Of a stretch of DNA of 64,000 bases, positions 42,617-51,965 are shown in pieces. Source of the stretch: SM1-50 sp964467345 (GTDB lineage Archaea; Thermoplasmatota; E2; DHVEG-1); the NCBI GenBank assembly GCA_964467345.1, contig CAYXPY010000001.1:147425-211424 (forward strand), given 5' to 3'. The position numbers were made by a program, and so were the translations under genes. Position 1 is the stretch's first letter. Each line of letters starts with the position of its first letter. The notes under the pieces were generated by a model. That model made no database searches. It was not told where the DNA came from and saw only the letters and a list, made by a program, of their open reading frames with translations.

Positions 42617-43708
42617 TTAGTGGGTGGTAAGCAGGAACGAATCAAACACCAGGCCATCTGGTTTTATCGCCTCGCAGGTAAGTGTCGTCTCGTTGACCAT
42701 CAGCAGGCAAAAATGGTAGGTCTTCTCTGAGTACACGGTCCAAGGGCTCTGTCCATTGTCATAGAGCGGGGAACCACCACCACCTATGACGAGGTAGGTC
42801 ACATTGTTGATGATGCTGCGTTCATAATTATGGTCATGACCATTGAAAACGATATCGACATGATACCGTTCAAACAGAGGCACCCATAGTTTCTGGAGAA
42901 TTGTCGTGTTCCCATGGTTTGAGGAACTATAGGGAGGATGGTGAAAAAAGACAATGGTGAATGCTTGGTGATGGTTCTGTAGATCATGAATCAGCCAGAG
43001 TAACTGCCGTAATCGGTATCTATTGCGGATATTTGAATCAAGACCGATAAAATGCAGTGGTCCATTATCAAATGAATACCAGCGTTCATTAGAAGGGAGT
43101 GAAAAATAGGTAAAAAACAGAGGACTATAGCTTTCGTGATTCCCAAGAACCGGGAAAAGCGTACTATTATGAATAAACGGGGACGCAGTAAAAAAATCAA
43201 TCCAGTCGTCAGGGTTTCTTCCATTATCGACTAGATCCCCCGGTTTGATCACAAACGCAGGATTGGTTTTTTCTATCGCCTGAGCTACCAGCAACACAGT
43301 CACCCAGTTGTCCCAGTCCCCTTGTGAGTCCCCATAGGCGACAAATCGAATGGTTTCATTTGGAAGAAATGCTGTCCAGAACGTATACAAAGGGCTTTCA
43401 GTGCCATCAGAAACAACGGTATAATAATACTGCCTGCTAGCGGCAAGACCACTGATTGTGACCTTATGTACCATATGTGCACACGTACATTTTTCTTTAC
43501 TGACGTTGCCAAGCAGCGGGCTGCTGCCCCAATGCACCTCGTTTTGTTTTGTAGCTGTGGTGGTCTTCCATGAAATAACAATTGAGTCTAGCTTTGAATT
43601 TTGAGGATAGGGGCCGATAAAGCTGACGGCGCAAGCATTCCCCGCACAGCCTCCTAGAAGAAGGAGAACCCATACGATGAGTAGAGCGTTCTGGATATTT
43701 TTTGGCAT
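42617..43708 (-). CDS. Exported purple-acid-phosphatase-like metallophosphoesterase
   Basis: 363 aa. A leader ends in a lipobox-like LLGGC, then an FN3-like N-terminal domain (residues 28-130) and the metallophosphoesterase core. Metal-ligand motifs are complete: YGDSQGDW, KPGDLVDNG, LGNHES, FFHHPPY and FNGHDHNYER. It probably releases phosphate outside the cell. I chose ATG 43708, since an A/T-rich promoter (AAATTTATATC, 43750-43760) lies inside the longer frame and the lipoprotein leader begins here. A start at 43825 cannot be excluded. Confidence 0.83.
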   Translation of the reverse strand: MPKNIQNALLIVWVLLLLGGCAGNACAVSFIGPYPQNSKLDSIVISWKTTTATKQNEVHWGSSPLLGNVSKEKCTCAHMVHKVTISGLAASRQYYYTVVSDGTESPLYTFWTAFLPNETIRFVAYGDSQGDWDNWVTVLLVAQAIEKTNPAFVIKPGDLVDNGRNPDDWIDFFTASPFIHNSTLFPVLGNHESYSPLFFTYFSLPSNERWYSFDNGPLHFIGLDSNIRNRYRLRQLLWLIHDLQNHHQAFTIVFFHHPPYSSSNHGNTTILQKLWVPLFERYHVDIVFNGHDHNYERSIINNVTYLVIGGGGSPLYDNGQSPWTVYSEKTYHFCLLMVNETTLTCEAIKPDGLVFDSFLLTTH

Positions 43709-43941
43709 CAATGCACCATTCGACTGAGATAGTTCTTCATAGGAACTCTGTTGATATAAATTTATTGTTGAAAATAATCCTATGCATATAAAGGATAATG
43801 AACGGAGAACCAGTCTTTTGTTCATAAGAAAGAACATCTTTTTTGGTTTTCAGATAAGAATTGTACAGAACCAAGATAACAGCTGTACAACAAGACGCTT
43901 TAAACAAAACAGACAAAACAGGATGTGAGGAGTGATAAAAA

Positions 43942-44064
43942 ATGATGATCGTTGGTCAAGTCTCAAGCCCCGAGGAAGCAACCGAAGTGGAGTTTATCGC
44001 AAAATCCTTTGTCGTGGCAAACCGCGCCCGCGCCCTTGCTTCACAGCTTCATGAGGTGCAGTAA
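43942..44064 (+). CDS. Microprotein, 40 aa
   Basis: ATG 43942 (or 43945) to TAA 44064. GGAGTG lies 7 nt upstream. The product has a short hydrophobic start (MMIVGQVSS) followed by a helix-like acidic/basic stretch (EEATEVEFIAKSFVVANRAR). It is not recognised. It is followed after 2 nt by a second small frame, and both lie in a 230-nt gap between two divergent larger genes. Confidence 0.45.
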   Translation: MMIVGQVSSPEEATEVEFIAKSFVVANRARALASQLHEVQ

Positions 44065-44066
44065 AA

Positions 44067-44147
44067 ATGGAGAAAAAAACAAAAAATAAAAAGAACATCC
44101 CAAACGACATCCCTATCGTCTGGGTGAATATCATCGACGGGGAATAA
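44067..44147 (+). CDS. Microprotein, 26 aa
   Basis: ATG 44067 to TAA 44147, 2 nt after the previous small gene, with GAGGTG in its coding end as a ribosome site. The N-terminus is very lysine- and asparagine-rich (MEKKTKNKKN), then IPNDIPIVWVNIIDGE. Not recognised. Coupled translation is suggested by the spacing. Confidence 0.38.
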   Translation: MEKKTKNKKNIPNDIPIVWVNIIDGE

Positions 44148-44160
44148 GACGATTCCCTTC

Positions 44161-46959
44161 CTATGATTTTTCTACACGAACAGGTTTTTTCTGGTTTTTA
44201 GGGTTTTTTTTTGTGGTTTTATCATTCCCCTTGTTGGTGGAGTCATTAATCTTCTTGCCACTCTCCAAGGTCCCATCAGCCAGTCCTGCATCGATGACAA
44301 GGTCGTATTCGACCTTATACTCACCAGGATCCCCATCTGAGAACCTGAAACCTTTCTCACGACATAAGGTAATCATCGGGAAATTATCCTTCAGCACGAC
44401 ACCGTTGATTTTTGAGAGGTTCTTGTCTCGTGCGAACTCGATGAGGAAATCAAGGAATTCAGATCCAAGCCCCTGCCGCTGGCATTCATCGGTGACAACG
44501 ACCGCGAACTCAGCTTCATCTGGTCGGGCAGGATCTTGGATGAGACGGGCGACACCAAGAAGCTGCTTTTTCCCGTCTTTATCTACTTCAGCGACAATCC
44601 CCATCTCTCGGTCATAATCGATGTTACAATACCGGGTACGAACCTCATGAGGGGTATCTTTGATGATTCGGAAGAACCGGAACCGCACGGTCTCCTCTGA
44701 GAAGGTCTTGAACATCTCAAGCCACATGTTCTCATCCTCTGGTTTTATCGGCCGAAGGAGAACCTTTTGCCCATCTTTTAAGGTGATATTCTTCATATAT
44801 TTGGTCGGATAGGGAGTGATGATGAGATGAGGATGTTTCCCAGGTTCGGGGTCAAGGATGATTCGTGCATCCACTGCGATAAGGTCATTATCCTGGGGGA
44901 TCAGCGGGTTGATATCGACTTCTTTAATCTCAGGATGATCGATAAGCATCTGTGAGAACTGAATCATGGTTTCTTCGATCTTTTTCATATCAACCGGTGG
45001 GATGTTCCGGAACCCTTTCAGAAGTTGATAGGCCTTGGTCTTTTCTATGATGCGCTGGGCTAAGGTCTGGTTTAACGGGGGGAACCCGATCGCTCGGTCT
45101 TTGAATAATTCTGTATAGATACCACCCAGACCAAAGAGGATAACAGAGCCAAATACCGGGTCCTTCTTAGATCCTAGGATGAGTTCATAGCCATGGTTTT
45201 TTACCTGTTTCTGAATAGTGACTCCCTGGATTGTCGCGTTAGGAACTTTTTCTTTGGCTCGTTTGGTCATCGCCTTGAACGTTGCTTTGACATCATCACC
45301 ACAACGCAGGTCAAGGACGACCCCACCAACATCACTTTTATGGCTAATCTGGGGTGATAAAATCTTCATCACGACCGGGTAGCCGATTTTCTCTGCGGCT
45401 TTCACCGCTTTTTCTTCATTTTCTGCTATGATCGGTGTCGTCGTTTTAATGCCATACAACTCCAGAAACGTTTTTGCTTCACTTTCGTTTAACAAGGTTC
45501 TCTTTTCTTTCGCAGCGATATCAAGTATCTTTTTCACAATTTCAGTATGAGCTGGTGTTTTGATATTGAGTTCCTCAGGCGTCTCATATAACTGAGACAA
45601 GTGACGCTCGTAATGATACAGATACATGTAGGATTCTACAGCCTCATCCGGTGATGCATAGGTAGGGATGTTGTTCTGGTTAAGGATTTCTCGTGCGTGA
45701 TACACACTTGCCTCACCGATAAGTGAGGTTAGAATCGGTTTTGTTGATTTTCGTGCGATATCAACAAGTCTATCAGCGAGTTTCTTAGGATCAGCCATAA
45801 CCTGGGGGACACAAAGAATTAACAGACCATCGATGTTCTTGTCCTCAAGGCAGATTTCGATTGCTTTCTGATAGCGGTCCTCGTCGCCATCACCGATGAT
45901 GTCAACAGGGTTTGCATGGCTCCAATGTGTTGGCAGCACCTTGTTAAGCTTCTCAATTGTTTCAGGGGAAAGACTGGCCAGTTTACCACCTTTCTCGACA
46001 ATTGAGTCTGTTGCAAGCACACCGGGGCCTCCCGCGTTGGTCACTATCGCGATGTTCGGGCCCATGGGGCGTGGTTGTTTGGCAAGAATAGAGGAGCAGT
46101 TGAACAAATCCATGATGTTCATGACACGGACGACACCAGACCGCCGGAATGCAGCCTCGTAGATGACATCCTCACCAGCAAGTGCTCCAGTGTGGGAAGC
46201 AGCTGCTTTTGCCCCTTCCTTGTATCGACCTGATTTGATCACGATGATCGGTTTTGCCCGTGCGAACGCTTTGGTCGCACTCATGAACTTGCGAGCTTCG
46301 GTGATCGACTCGATATATAACACGATGCTTCTTGTATGTATGTCCATTCCAAAGTAATCGATAAGGTCACCAAAATCAACATCAAGCATGGAACCAACAG
46401 AGACAAAGGAGCTGAACCCGACTTTCGCGGCCGCAGCCCAGTCAAGAATCGCACCGCAGACGGCACCACTCTGTGAGAGAAGGGCGATAGACCCTTTATC
46501 AGGCATAGAGCCTGCGAAGGTTGCATTAAGGTTGAGGAACGGCATGATGAAACCAACGCAGTTCGGACCGATGATACTTAAACCATATTTTTTCTTCAGA
46601 TCAAGCAATCGCTTTTCCCTGGCGACGCCCTCCGGCCCTATTTCTTTAAACCCAGCTGAAATAATAAGAATACCTTTGACCCCTCGAATCCCGCACTGTT
46701 CGACAATATCACAGACAACAGATGCAGGGGTGACAATAATGGCTAAATCAACAACCTTAGGTACTTCATTGATAGATGGATAGGCTTGCACCCCTTGAAT
46801 GCTTTCTCGTTTTGAGTTCACGGGGAACACAACACCCTCATAACCGGACCCAATCAGGTTCCTAAAAATTCTATACCCTGCTGATCCGATTGTCTCACTA
46901 GCCCCAATCACTGCGATACTTTTTGGTTTGAATATTTTATCAAGTTTTGCGCCATTCAT
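44161..46959 (-). CDS. ADP-forming acetyl-CoA synthetase fused to a GNAT domain
   Basis: 932 aa. Residues 1-460 are the alpha part (CoA-binding, IAVIGASET near 15) with the phosphorylated histidine region ASHTGALAGED near 255. Residues 470-695 are the ATP-grasp beta part (KSDVGGVV, FGLGGIYTEL). Residues 710-900 form a GNAT acetyltransferase, with QRQGLGSEFLDFL. Acetyl-CoA + ADP + Pi gives acetate + CoA + ATP, the main archaeal energy-yielding step. In Pat-type lysine acetylases with the same layout the histidine is lost; here it is kept. ATG 46959 has GGAGG 8 nt upstream. Confidence 0.9.
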   Translation of the reverse strand: MNGAKLDKIFKPKSIAVIGASETIGSAGYRIFRNLIGSGYEGVVFPVNSKRESIQGVQAYPSINEVPKVVDLAIIVTPASVVCDIVEQCGIRGVKGILIISAGFKEIGPEGVAREKRLLDLKKKYGLSIIGPNCVGFIMPFLNLNATFAGSMPDKGSIALLSQSGAVCGAILDWAAAAKVGFSSFVSVGSMLDVDFGDLIDYFGMDIHTRSIVLYIESITEARKFMSATKAFARAKPIIVIKSGRYKEGAKAAASHTGALAGEDVIYEAAFRRSGVVRVMNIMDLFNCSSILAKQPRPMGPNIAIVTNAGGPGVLATDSIVEKGGKLASLSPETIEKLNKVLPTHWSHANPVDIIGDGDEDRYQKAIEICLEDKNIDGLLILCVPQVMADPKKLADRLVDIARKSTKPILTSLIGEASVYHAREILNQNNIPTYASPDEAVESYMYLYHYERHLSQLYETPEELNIKTPAHTEIVKKILDIAAKEKRTLLNESEAKTFLELYGIKTTTPIIAENEEKAVKAAEKIGYPVVMKILSPQISHKSDVGGVVLDLRCGDDVKATFKAMTKRAKEKVPNATIQGVTIQKQVKNHGYELILGSKKDPVFGSVILFGLGGIYTELFKDRAIGFPPLNQTLAQRIIEKTKAYQLLKGFRNIPPVDMKKIEETMIQFSQMLIDHPEIKEVDINPLIPQDNDLIAVDARIILDPEPGKHPHLIITPYPTKYMKNITLKDGQKVLLRPIKPEDENMWLEMFKTFSEETVRFRFFRIIKDTPHEVRTRYCNIDYDREMGIVAEVDKDGKKQLLGVARLIQDPARPDEAEFAVVVTDECQRQGLGSEFLDFLIEFARDKNLSKINGVVLKDNFPMITLCREKGFRFSDGDPGEYKVEYDLVIDAGLADGTLESGKKINDSTNKGNDKTTKKNPKNQKKPVRVEKS

Positions 46960-47075
46960 TGTGCTTCCCTCCATATCATAATCGACAGAGCACCGATGCC
47001 CCGAAAGCAGAATCGATTATATAATGATATCGCCCCTTTTTTTATATAAATGGATGAAAATAAAAAGAAAAAGGG

Positions 47076-50000
47076 TTATGCGGATTGCTCCGCCATCGCC
47101 TTATACATTTTATACCGAGCAACGATTTGCTCTTCAAGCTTTGTATGCAACCGTTCTGCTTCCCCGGGGAATGTCTTTGTCAAGGCTGCATAGCGGACCT
47201 CACCCATAAGGAAATCATGGATTGTCCCATTCGGTTCGCCTGAATCTAACTGGAACGGGTTCTTCCCCTCAGAGACAAGGCGAGGGTCATACCGATATAA
47301 CGGCCAGTACCCGGATTCCACTGCGCGTTTCTCTTCTTCCTGGGTCTTTCCCATACCTGCCTTAATCCCATGGTTGATACAAGGGGCATAGGCGATAATC
47401 AACGAGGGACCACGATAGGACTCTGCTTCTTTGATTGCTTTCATGAACTGATTTTTATTCGCACCCATGGAGACGGATGCGACATAGACATACCCGTAGC
47501 TGATCGCAATCAGGCCAAGGTCTTTTTTCTTTGTTTTCTTCCCAGATTCAGCGAACTTAGCGATGGAGCCAATCGGTGTCGCTTTGGAGGACTGCCCACC
47601 GGTATTGGAATAAAGTTCGGTGTCAAAGACAAGGAGGTTGACATCCTCATTCATCGCGACAACATGGTCAAGCCCGCCATAGCCGATATCATACGCCCAG
47701 CCGTCACCACCAAGACACCAAATCGATTTCTTCGTAAACATATCCCGGGATTCCCAGATCTCGTTGAGCAGTGGATCAGCATGGTTCTTCTCCAGTAATA
47801 ATTTAATCTTCTCTGACGCGGCTTTTGACTCCTCGGCATCATACATATGATCAAGCCAATCCGAAAAAGCAGCCTTCAGATCTCCAGAGGTTTTTTCCAG
47901 GGCGTGGGTGATGAGATCAGCAAGTTTTTCTCGTCGTTGAATCGTTGCAAGTGCCATCCCAAATCCATACTCCGCGTTATCCTCAAATAGCGAGTTAGCC
48001 CATGCAGGACCATAGCCTTTCTCATTAGTTGTGAAGGGCACGGATGGCGCTGATCCGCCCCAGATGGAAGAACATCCCGTGGCATTGGCAATGATCATCC
48101 GATCGCCGAACAACTGGGTAATCGTCTTTAAATACGGTGTCTCACCACAACCTGAACACGCTCCGGAGAACTCAAGGAGCGGCTGTTGGAATTGTGAGCC
48201 TTTCACAGTAAATTTATCAAACCCGCCAGATCGAATCGGGATCTTCTCACTGTATTGCTGATAGGGGATTTGTGTCTGCATCTGGGTCGCTATCGGTTTC
48301 ATCACCAGGGCTTTTTCCTTTGCAGGACAGATATCAGCACAATTCCCGCATCCCATGCAATCCTCAGTGTACACCTGTATGCGGAAGGACAACCCTTCGG
48401 CTTCTTTTCCGATTGCTTTTTTCGCGCTATACCCGCTGGGTGCTTTCTTCAACTCATCAGAAGTCAGCAGCACCGGTCGAATCGCCGCGTGGGGACAGAC
48501 CATCGCACATTGGTTACACTGGATACATTTATCGATGAGCCATTCAGGGACGTTTATGGCTACACCGCGTTTCTCGTATTTCGTAGTCCCAGATGGGAAA
48601 ATACCTGCTGGTGTGAACGCGCTCACCGGAAGCTTATCACCTTGCTGGGCAAGCATCGGACACATCACCTTTGAAATAAACTCAGGCACATCTCTCTTCA
48701 ATGGTTTTTCAGGTGTCAAGGTCGCCCAGGAGGAGGGATAACGTATCTCATGTAACCCTTGTAACGATGCATCAACTGCTTTCCAGTTCATCTGGATGAC
48801 CGATTGGCCTTTTTTCCCGTAGGTTTTCGCAATCGCGTCTTTCAGATATTGTATCGCCTCATCGATGGGAAGGACATTGGAGAGTTTGAAAAAAACGGTC
48901 TGCATGATCATATTGATGCGGCCACCAAGACCGATTTCCTCAGCGATTTTCACCGCATCGATCGTATAGAATTTCAGGTGCTTCTGTGCGATTGTTTTTT
49001 TCAACGAGTTAGGCAAACACGTTTCCATGTCTTCAATGGTCCATGATGTGTTCAGTACAAATGTGCCACCCTCACGGATACCCTCTAAGAGATCGTATTT
49101 ATCAACGTAAGAGGGTTGATGACAGGCGATGTAATCAGCCTTATCAATAAGATAGGATGAGTGAATCGGGTATTTCCCAAACCGAAGGTGAGACATGGTC
49201 ACCCCACCGGATTTCTTCGAATCATACGCGAAATACCCTTGAACAAACATATCGGTGTTATCACCGATGATTTTGATAGCATCCTTATTGGCACCAACGG
49301 TTCCATCGCCACCGATACCCCAGAATTTACAGCGGATTAATCCTTCTGACGCGGTATCAATTTGCTCACCTAGTGGCAATGATGTATTGGTGACATCATC
49401 AATGATTCCGACCGTGAAGTGATTCTTTGGGTTGGCTTGTTTTAAATTATCAAAGACTGCCTTTGCCATGGTCGGAGTGAAATCCTTTGAGCCAAGCCCG
49501 TACCTCCCACCGACGACTATCGGATGGAGGTTTCGGTCGTAAAGCACGCTGCAGACATCAAGGTACAACGGTTCGCCGAACGCGGCGGTTTCCTTTGTTC
49601 GATCAAGCACCGCTATCTTCTTGACGGTCTTTGGCAACGTGCTGATGAAATGTTCTGCTGAGAACGGTCGGTACAACCGTACTTTAATTAATCCGACTTT
49701 CTCGCCTTTTTTATTGAGATACCCGACGGTCTCTTCGACGATCTCACAGCCTGACCCCATCATGACAACGACGCGGTCAGCGTCAGGTGCGCCAACATAA
49801 TCGAACAGATGATACGTCCGACCGGTCAGAGCAGCTACCTTTTTCATTTCCTCTTCCACGATTGCAGGTACCTTTTGGTAATACGAGTTAATTGCCTCTG
49901 TTAACTGGAAATAAATATCAGGGTTCTGTGCGGTCCCTCGTTGATGGGGATGCTCAGGATTTAAGGCTCGCTTGCGATGCTTCTTTATCGCATCCCAATT

Positions 50001-50627
50001 GACCAGTTTCTTGATATCCTCATAGTCAATCATTTCTATTTTCTGGATCTCATGGGAGGTACGGAATCCATCAAAGAAATGCAGGAAAGGAACACTTGCT
50101 TGCAGTGTGGAAAGATGAGCCACCAAAGCAAGGTCCATAACCTCCTGGACCGAGTTAGATGAAAGTAGTGCGAATCCTGTCGCCCTGGCTGCCATGACAT
50201 CTTGATGGTCACCAAAAATCGAAAGCGCCTGACCTGCAAGTGCCCGAGCACTCACATGAAACACACAGGGCATTATTTCCCCGGTAATTTTATACATGTT
50301 TGGAATCATCAACAGGAGACCTTGGGAGGCGGTAAAGGTCGTTGCACACGCACCAGCAGATAGCGCGCCATGCACCGCACCGGCAGCCCCACCTTCCGAC
50401 TGCATCTCTGATACTTTGAGAACTTGATCGAAAATGTTTTTACGACCGTAAGCTGCCCATGCATCTACCTCTTCACCCATCGGGGATGAGGGAGTAATTG
50501 GGTAAATAGCGGCTACATCGCTAAACGCATAGGCGATGTGTGCAGCAGCTGTGTTTCCATCTATACTTTTCATCGTTGTTTTTTTCTTGTTGTTTTTTGT
50601 TTGCATCATGGTTTGTTGTTTGGTCAT
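47076..50627 (-). CDS. nifJ: Pyruvate:ferredoxin (flavodoxin) oxidoreductase, single-chain
   Basis: 1183 aa. It oxidises pyruvate and CoA to acetyl-CoA and CO2 and reduces ferredoxin. Domains I and II (IYPITPSSPMGE near 50), two ferredoxin-type 4Fe-4S motifs (CIQCNQCAMVCP and CMGCGNCADICP) and the TPP/third-cluster part with CSGCGETPY, the TPP site GGDGWAYDIGYGG and APCINHG are all present. Archaea mostly use a four-subunit form, so the fused gene is likely of bacterial origin. ATG 50627 follows GAGGTGC. Precedes the acetyl-CoA synthetase, which uses its product. Confidence 0.95.
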   Translation of the reverse strand: MTKQQTMMQTKNNKKKTTMKSIDGNTAAAHIAYAFSDVAAIYPITPSSPMGEEVDAWAAYGRKNIFDQVLKVSEMQSEGGAAGAVHGALSAGACATTFTASQGLLLMIPNMYKITGEIMPCVFHVSARALAGQALSIFGDHQDVMAARATGFALLSSNSVQEVMDLALVAHLSTLQASVPFLHFFDGFRTSHEIQKIEMIDYEDIKKLVNWDAIKKHRKRALNPEHPHQRGTAQNPDIYFQLTEAINSYYQKVPAIVEEEMKKVAALTGRTYHLFDYVGAPDADRVVVMMGSGCEIVEETVGYLNKKGEKVGLIKVRLYRPFSAEHFISTLPKTVKKIAVLDRTKETAAFGEPLYLDVCSVLYDRNLHPIVVGGRYGLGSKDFTPTMAKAVFDNLKQANPKNHFTVGIIDDVTNTSLPLGEQIDTASEGLIRCKFWGIGGDGTVGANKDAIKIIGDNTDMFVQGYFAYDSKKSGGVTMSHLRFGKYPIHSSYLIDKADYIACHQPSYVDKYDLLEGIREGGTFVLNTSWTIEDMETCLPNSLKKTIAQKHLKFYTIDAVKIAEEIGLGGRINMIMQTVFFKLSNVLPIDEAIQYLKDAIAKTYGKKGQSVIQMNWKAVDASLQGLHEIRYPSSWATLTPEKPLKRDVPEFISKVMCPMLAQQGDKLPVSAFTPAGIFPSGTTKYEKRGVAINVPEWLIDKCIQCNQCAMVCPHAAIRPVLLTSDELKKAPSGYSAKKAIGKEAEGLSFRIQVYTEDCMGCGNCADICPAKEKALVMKPIATQMQTQIPYQQYSEKIPIRSGGFDKFTVKGSQFQQPLLEFSGACSGCGETPYLKTITQLFGDRMIIANATGCSSIWGGSAPSVPFTTNEKGYGPAWANSLFEDNAEYGFGMALATIQRREKLADLITHALEKTSGDLKAAFSDWLDHMYDAEESKAASEKIKLLLEKNHADPLLNEIWESRDMFTKKSIWCLGGDGWAYDIGYGGLDHVVAMNEDVNLLVFDTELYSNTGGQSSKATPIGSIAKFAESGKKTKKKDLGLIAISYGYVYVASVSMGANKNQFMKAIKEAESYRGPSLIIAYAPCINHGIKAGMGKTQEEEKRAVESGYWPLYRYDPRLVSEGKNPFQLDSGEPNGTIHDFLMGEVRYAALTKTFPGEAERLHTKLEEQIVARYKMYKAMAEQSA

Positions 50628-50741
50628 GAAAAGCACCTCATAAGAAGAAAATCTCATCTGTTTTCTTCATAAGTATTCGTAGACCAACTAATCGGTATCC
50701 GGGGTCGCTAGATAAAGATTTGGTTACCAATGGAAAACGAA

Positions 50742-51776
50742 TCACAGTGTCCAAAATTCACTTACAGTGTGTTTTAGTTGGGCAACGACGCTTGCGACCG
50801 CCCCCGGATCGGAGTCAGGAATCTCCTCCTCCTCGAGATACTCATTTTTTTGTAAAAGCCCGGAGATAACATTATAATATGACTTGATGCACGCCACACT
50901 GTTATAGCCCCCACCCATCAGAACCAGAAGCTTTTGACACATCTCAGAAGAGAGGGTTGCCACGTGTTTCGCAAGATGGTAATACGTCTGATAGGTGAGA
51001 TTCAAATCAGCGAGAGGATCAGCATGATGGGTGTCGACACCAGATTGAAACAGGATAATTTCTGGTTTGAACTGTCTGGTGATGGGAGGAACGATCTCCT
51101 CAAATGCCTTTAAATAACTTGCACCACCGGTACAAGGAGGAAAGGGAAGATTAATCGTGTAACCTGCTGCATCGTCTCGCCCGATGGTTCCAACACTCCC
51201 TGTGCCAGGATACAAGGTCCGACCATCCTGATGAAATGAGAGGTTCAAGACCGTTTTATCATCGATGTAGATATCCTGGGTACCATTCCCATGGTGCACG
51301 TCCACATCGATGATCATGAATCGTTTCAGATGATGATGCTCTCTGAGGTACTCGATGGTCACGGCGATGTCATTAAAGAAGCAAAACCCTGAGGAATGCC
51401 CCTTGCTGGCATGATGAAAACCACCTAAGGGATTGACTCCAATCTGGAACCCTTCGAAGAGTTTTTCCCCCGCGCATATGCTCCCACCCGTCGCAAGGCT
51501 TGCTATCTCAAAAATACCTTTAGGCGCGGGTGTATCCTCTGAGAGCCATCCACCGGTTTGGCTAAGCTTTTTAACATGATCCACATAGGTAGGTGTATGC
51601 ACTCTGAGTAAATCTGCTTCTGTTGCTTTTTTAGGGGTGAAAACCTGGAATTCAGAAAGAAGGTCTTTCTCCTTGAGAAACGACATGATGTTTTTTGGTT
51701 TATCTCCGATGAGCGGATGATCCGTACCAAGGTCATATTTATTAAAATCCTTATGATAGACGATTGCGTGTTTCAT
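50742..51776 (-). CDS. Class I histone deacetylase / AcuC-like deacetylase
   Basis: 344 aa zinc amidohydrolase. Active-site residues are visible: GGFHHASKGHSSGFCFFND (paired histidines), IIDVDVHHGNGTQ with the metal-binding Asp and His, and GGGYNSV. In Bacillus AcuC removes acetyl groups from acetyl-CoA synthetase; here the next genes on the same strand are pyruvate oxidoreductase and an acetyl-CoA synthetase fused to an acetyltransferase. Deacetylation of that enzyme, or of DNA-binding proteins, is a reasonable but untested role. Confidence 0.88.
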   Translation of the reverse strand: MKHAIVYHKDFNKYDLGTDHPLIGDKPKNIMSFLKEKDLLSEFQVFTPKKATEADLLRVHTPTYVDHVKKLSQTGGWLSEDTPAPKGIFEIASLATGGSICAGEKLFEGFQIGVNPLGGFHHASKGHSSGFCFFNDIAVTIEYLREHHHLKRFMIIDVDVHHGNGTQDIYIDDKTVLNLSFHQDGRTLYPGTGSVGTIGRDDAAGYTINLPFPPCTGGASYLKAFEEIVPPITRQFKPEIILFQSGVDTHHADPLADLNLTYQTYYHLAKHVATLSSEMCQKLLVLMGGGYNSVACIKSYYNVISGLLQKNEYLEEEEIPDSDPGAVASVVAQLKHTVSEFWTL

Positions 51777-51965
51777 AGTTCCAGAGAGGAAATCACCTCC
51801 TATGTAAAAAGGTTCCTACAAAAATATCCTGCACAGTTAAACAAATATATCTGTTCGGTATTTACATCAAAAGCTAGCATATCGTTCGTGGGGATTTCTT
51901 CATATATATGCTGGTACTCGTCTTGAAGTCAAAGGCGTATCTTCCTTTCAACTCATGGTGACGAA

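Noticed and set aside
44161..46959. Pat-type lysine acetyltransferase with an inactive synthetase domain
   Set aside because: The catalytic histidine region SHTGALAG and both ATP-grasp motifs are intact, so the synthetase is probably active; the GNAT part may still acetylate proteins.
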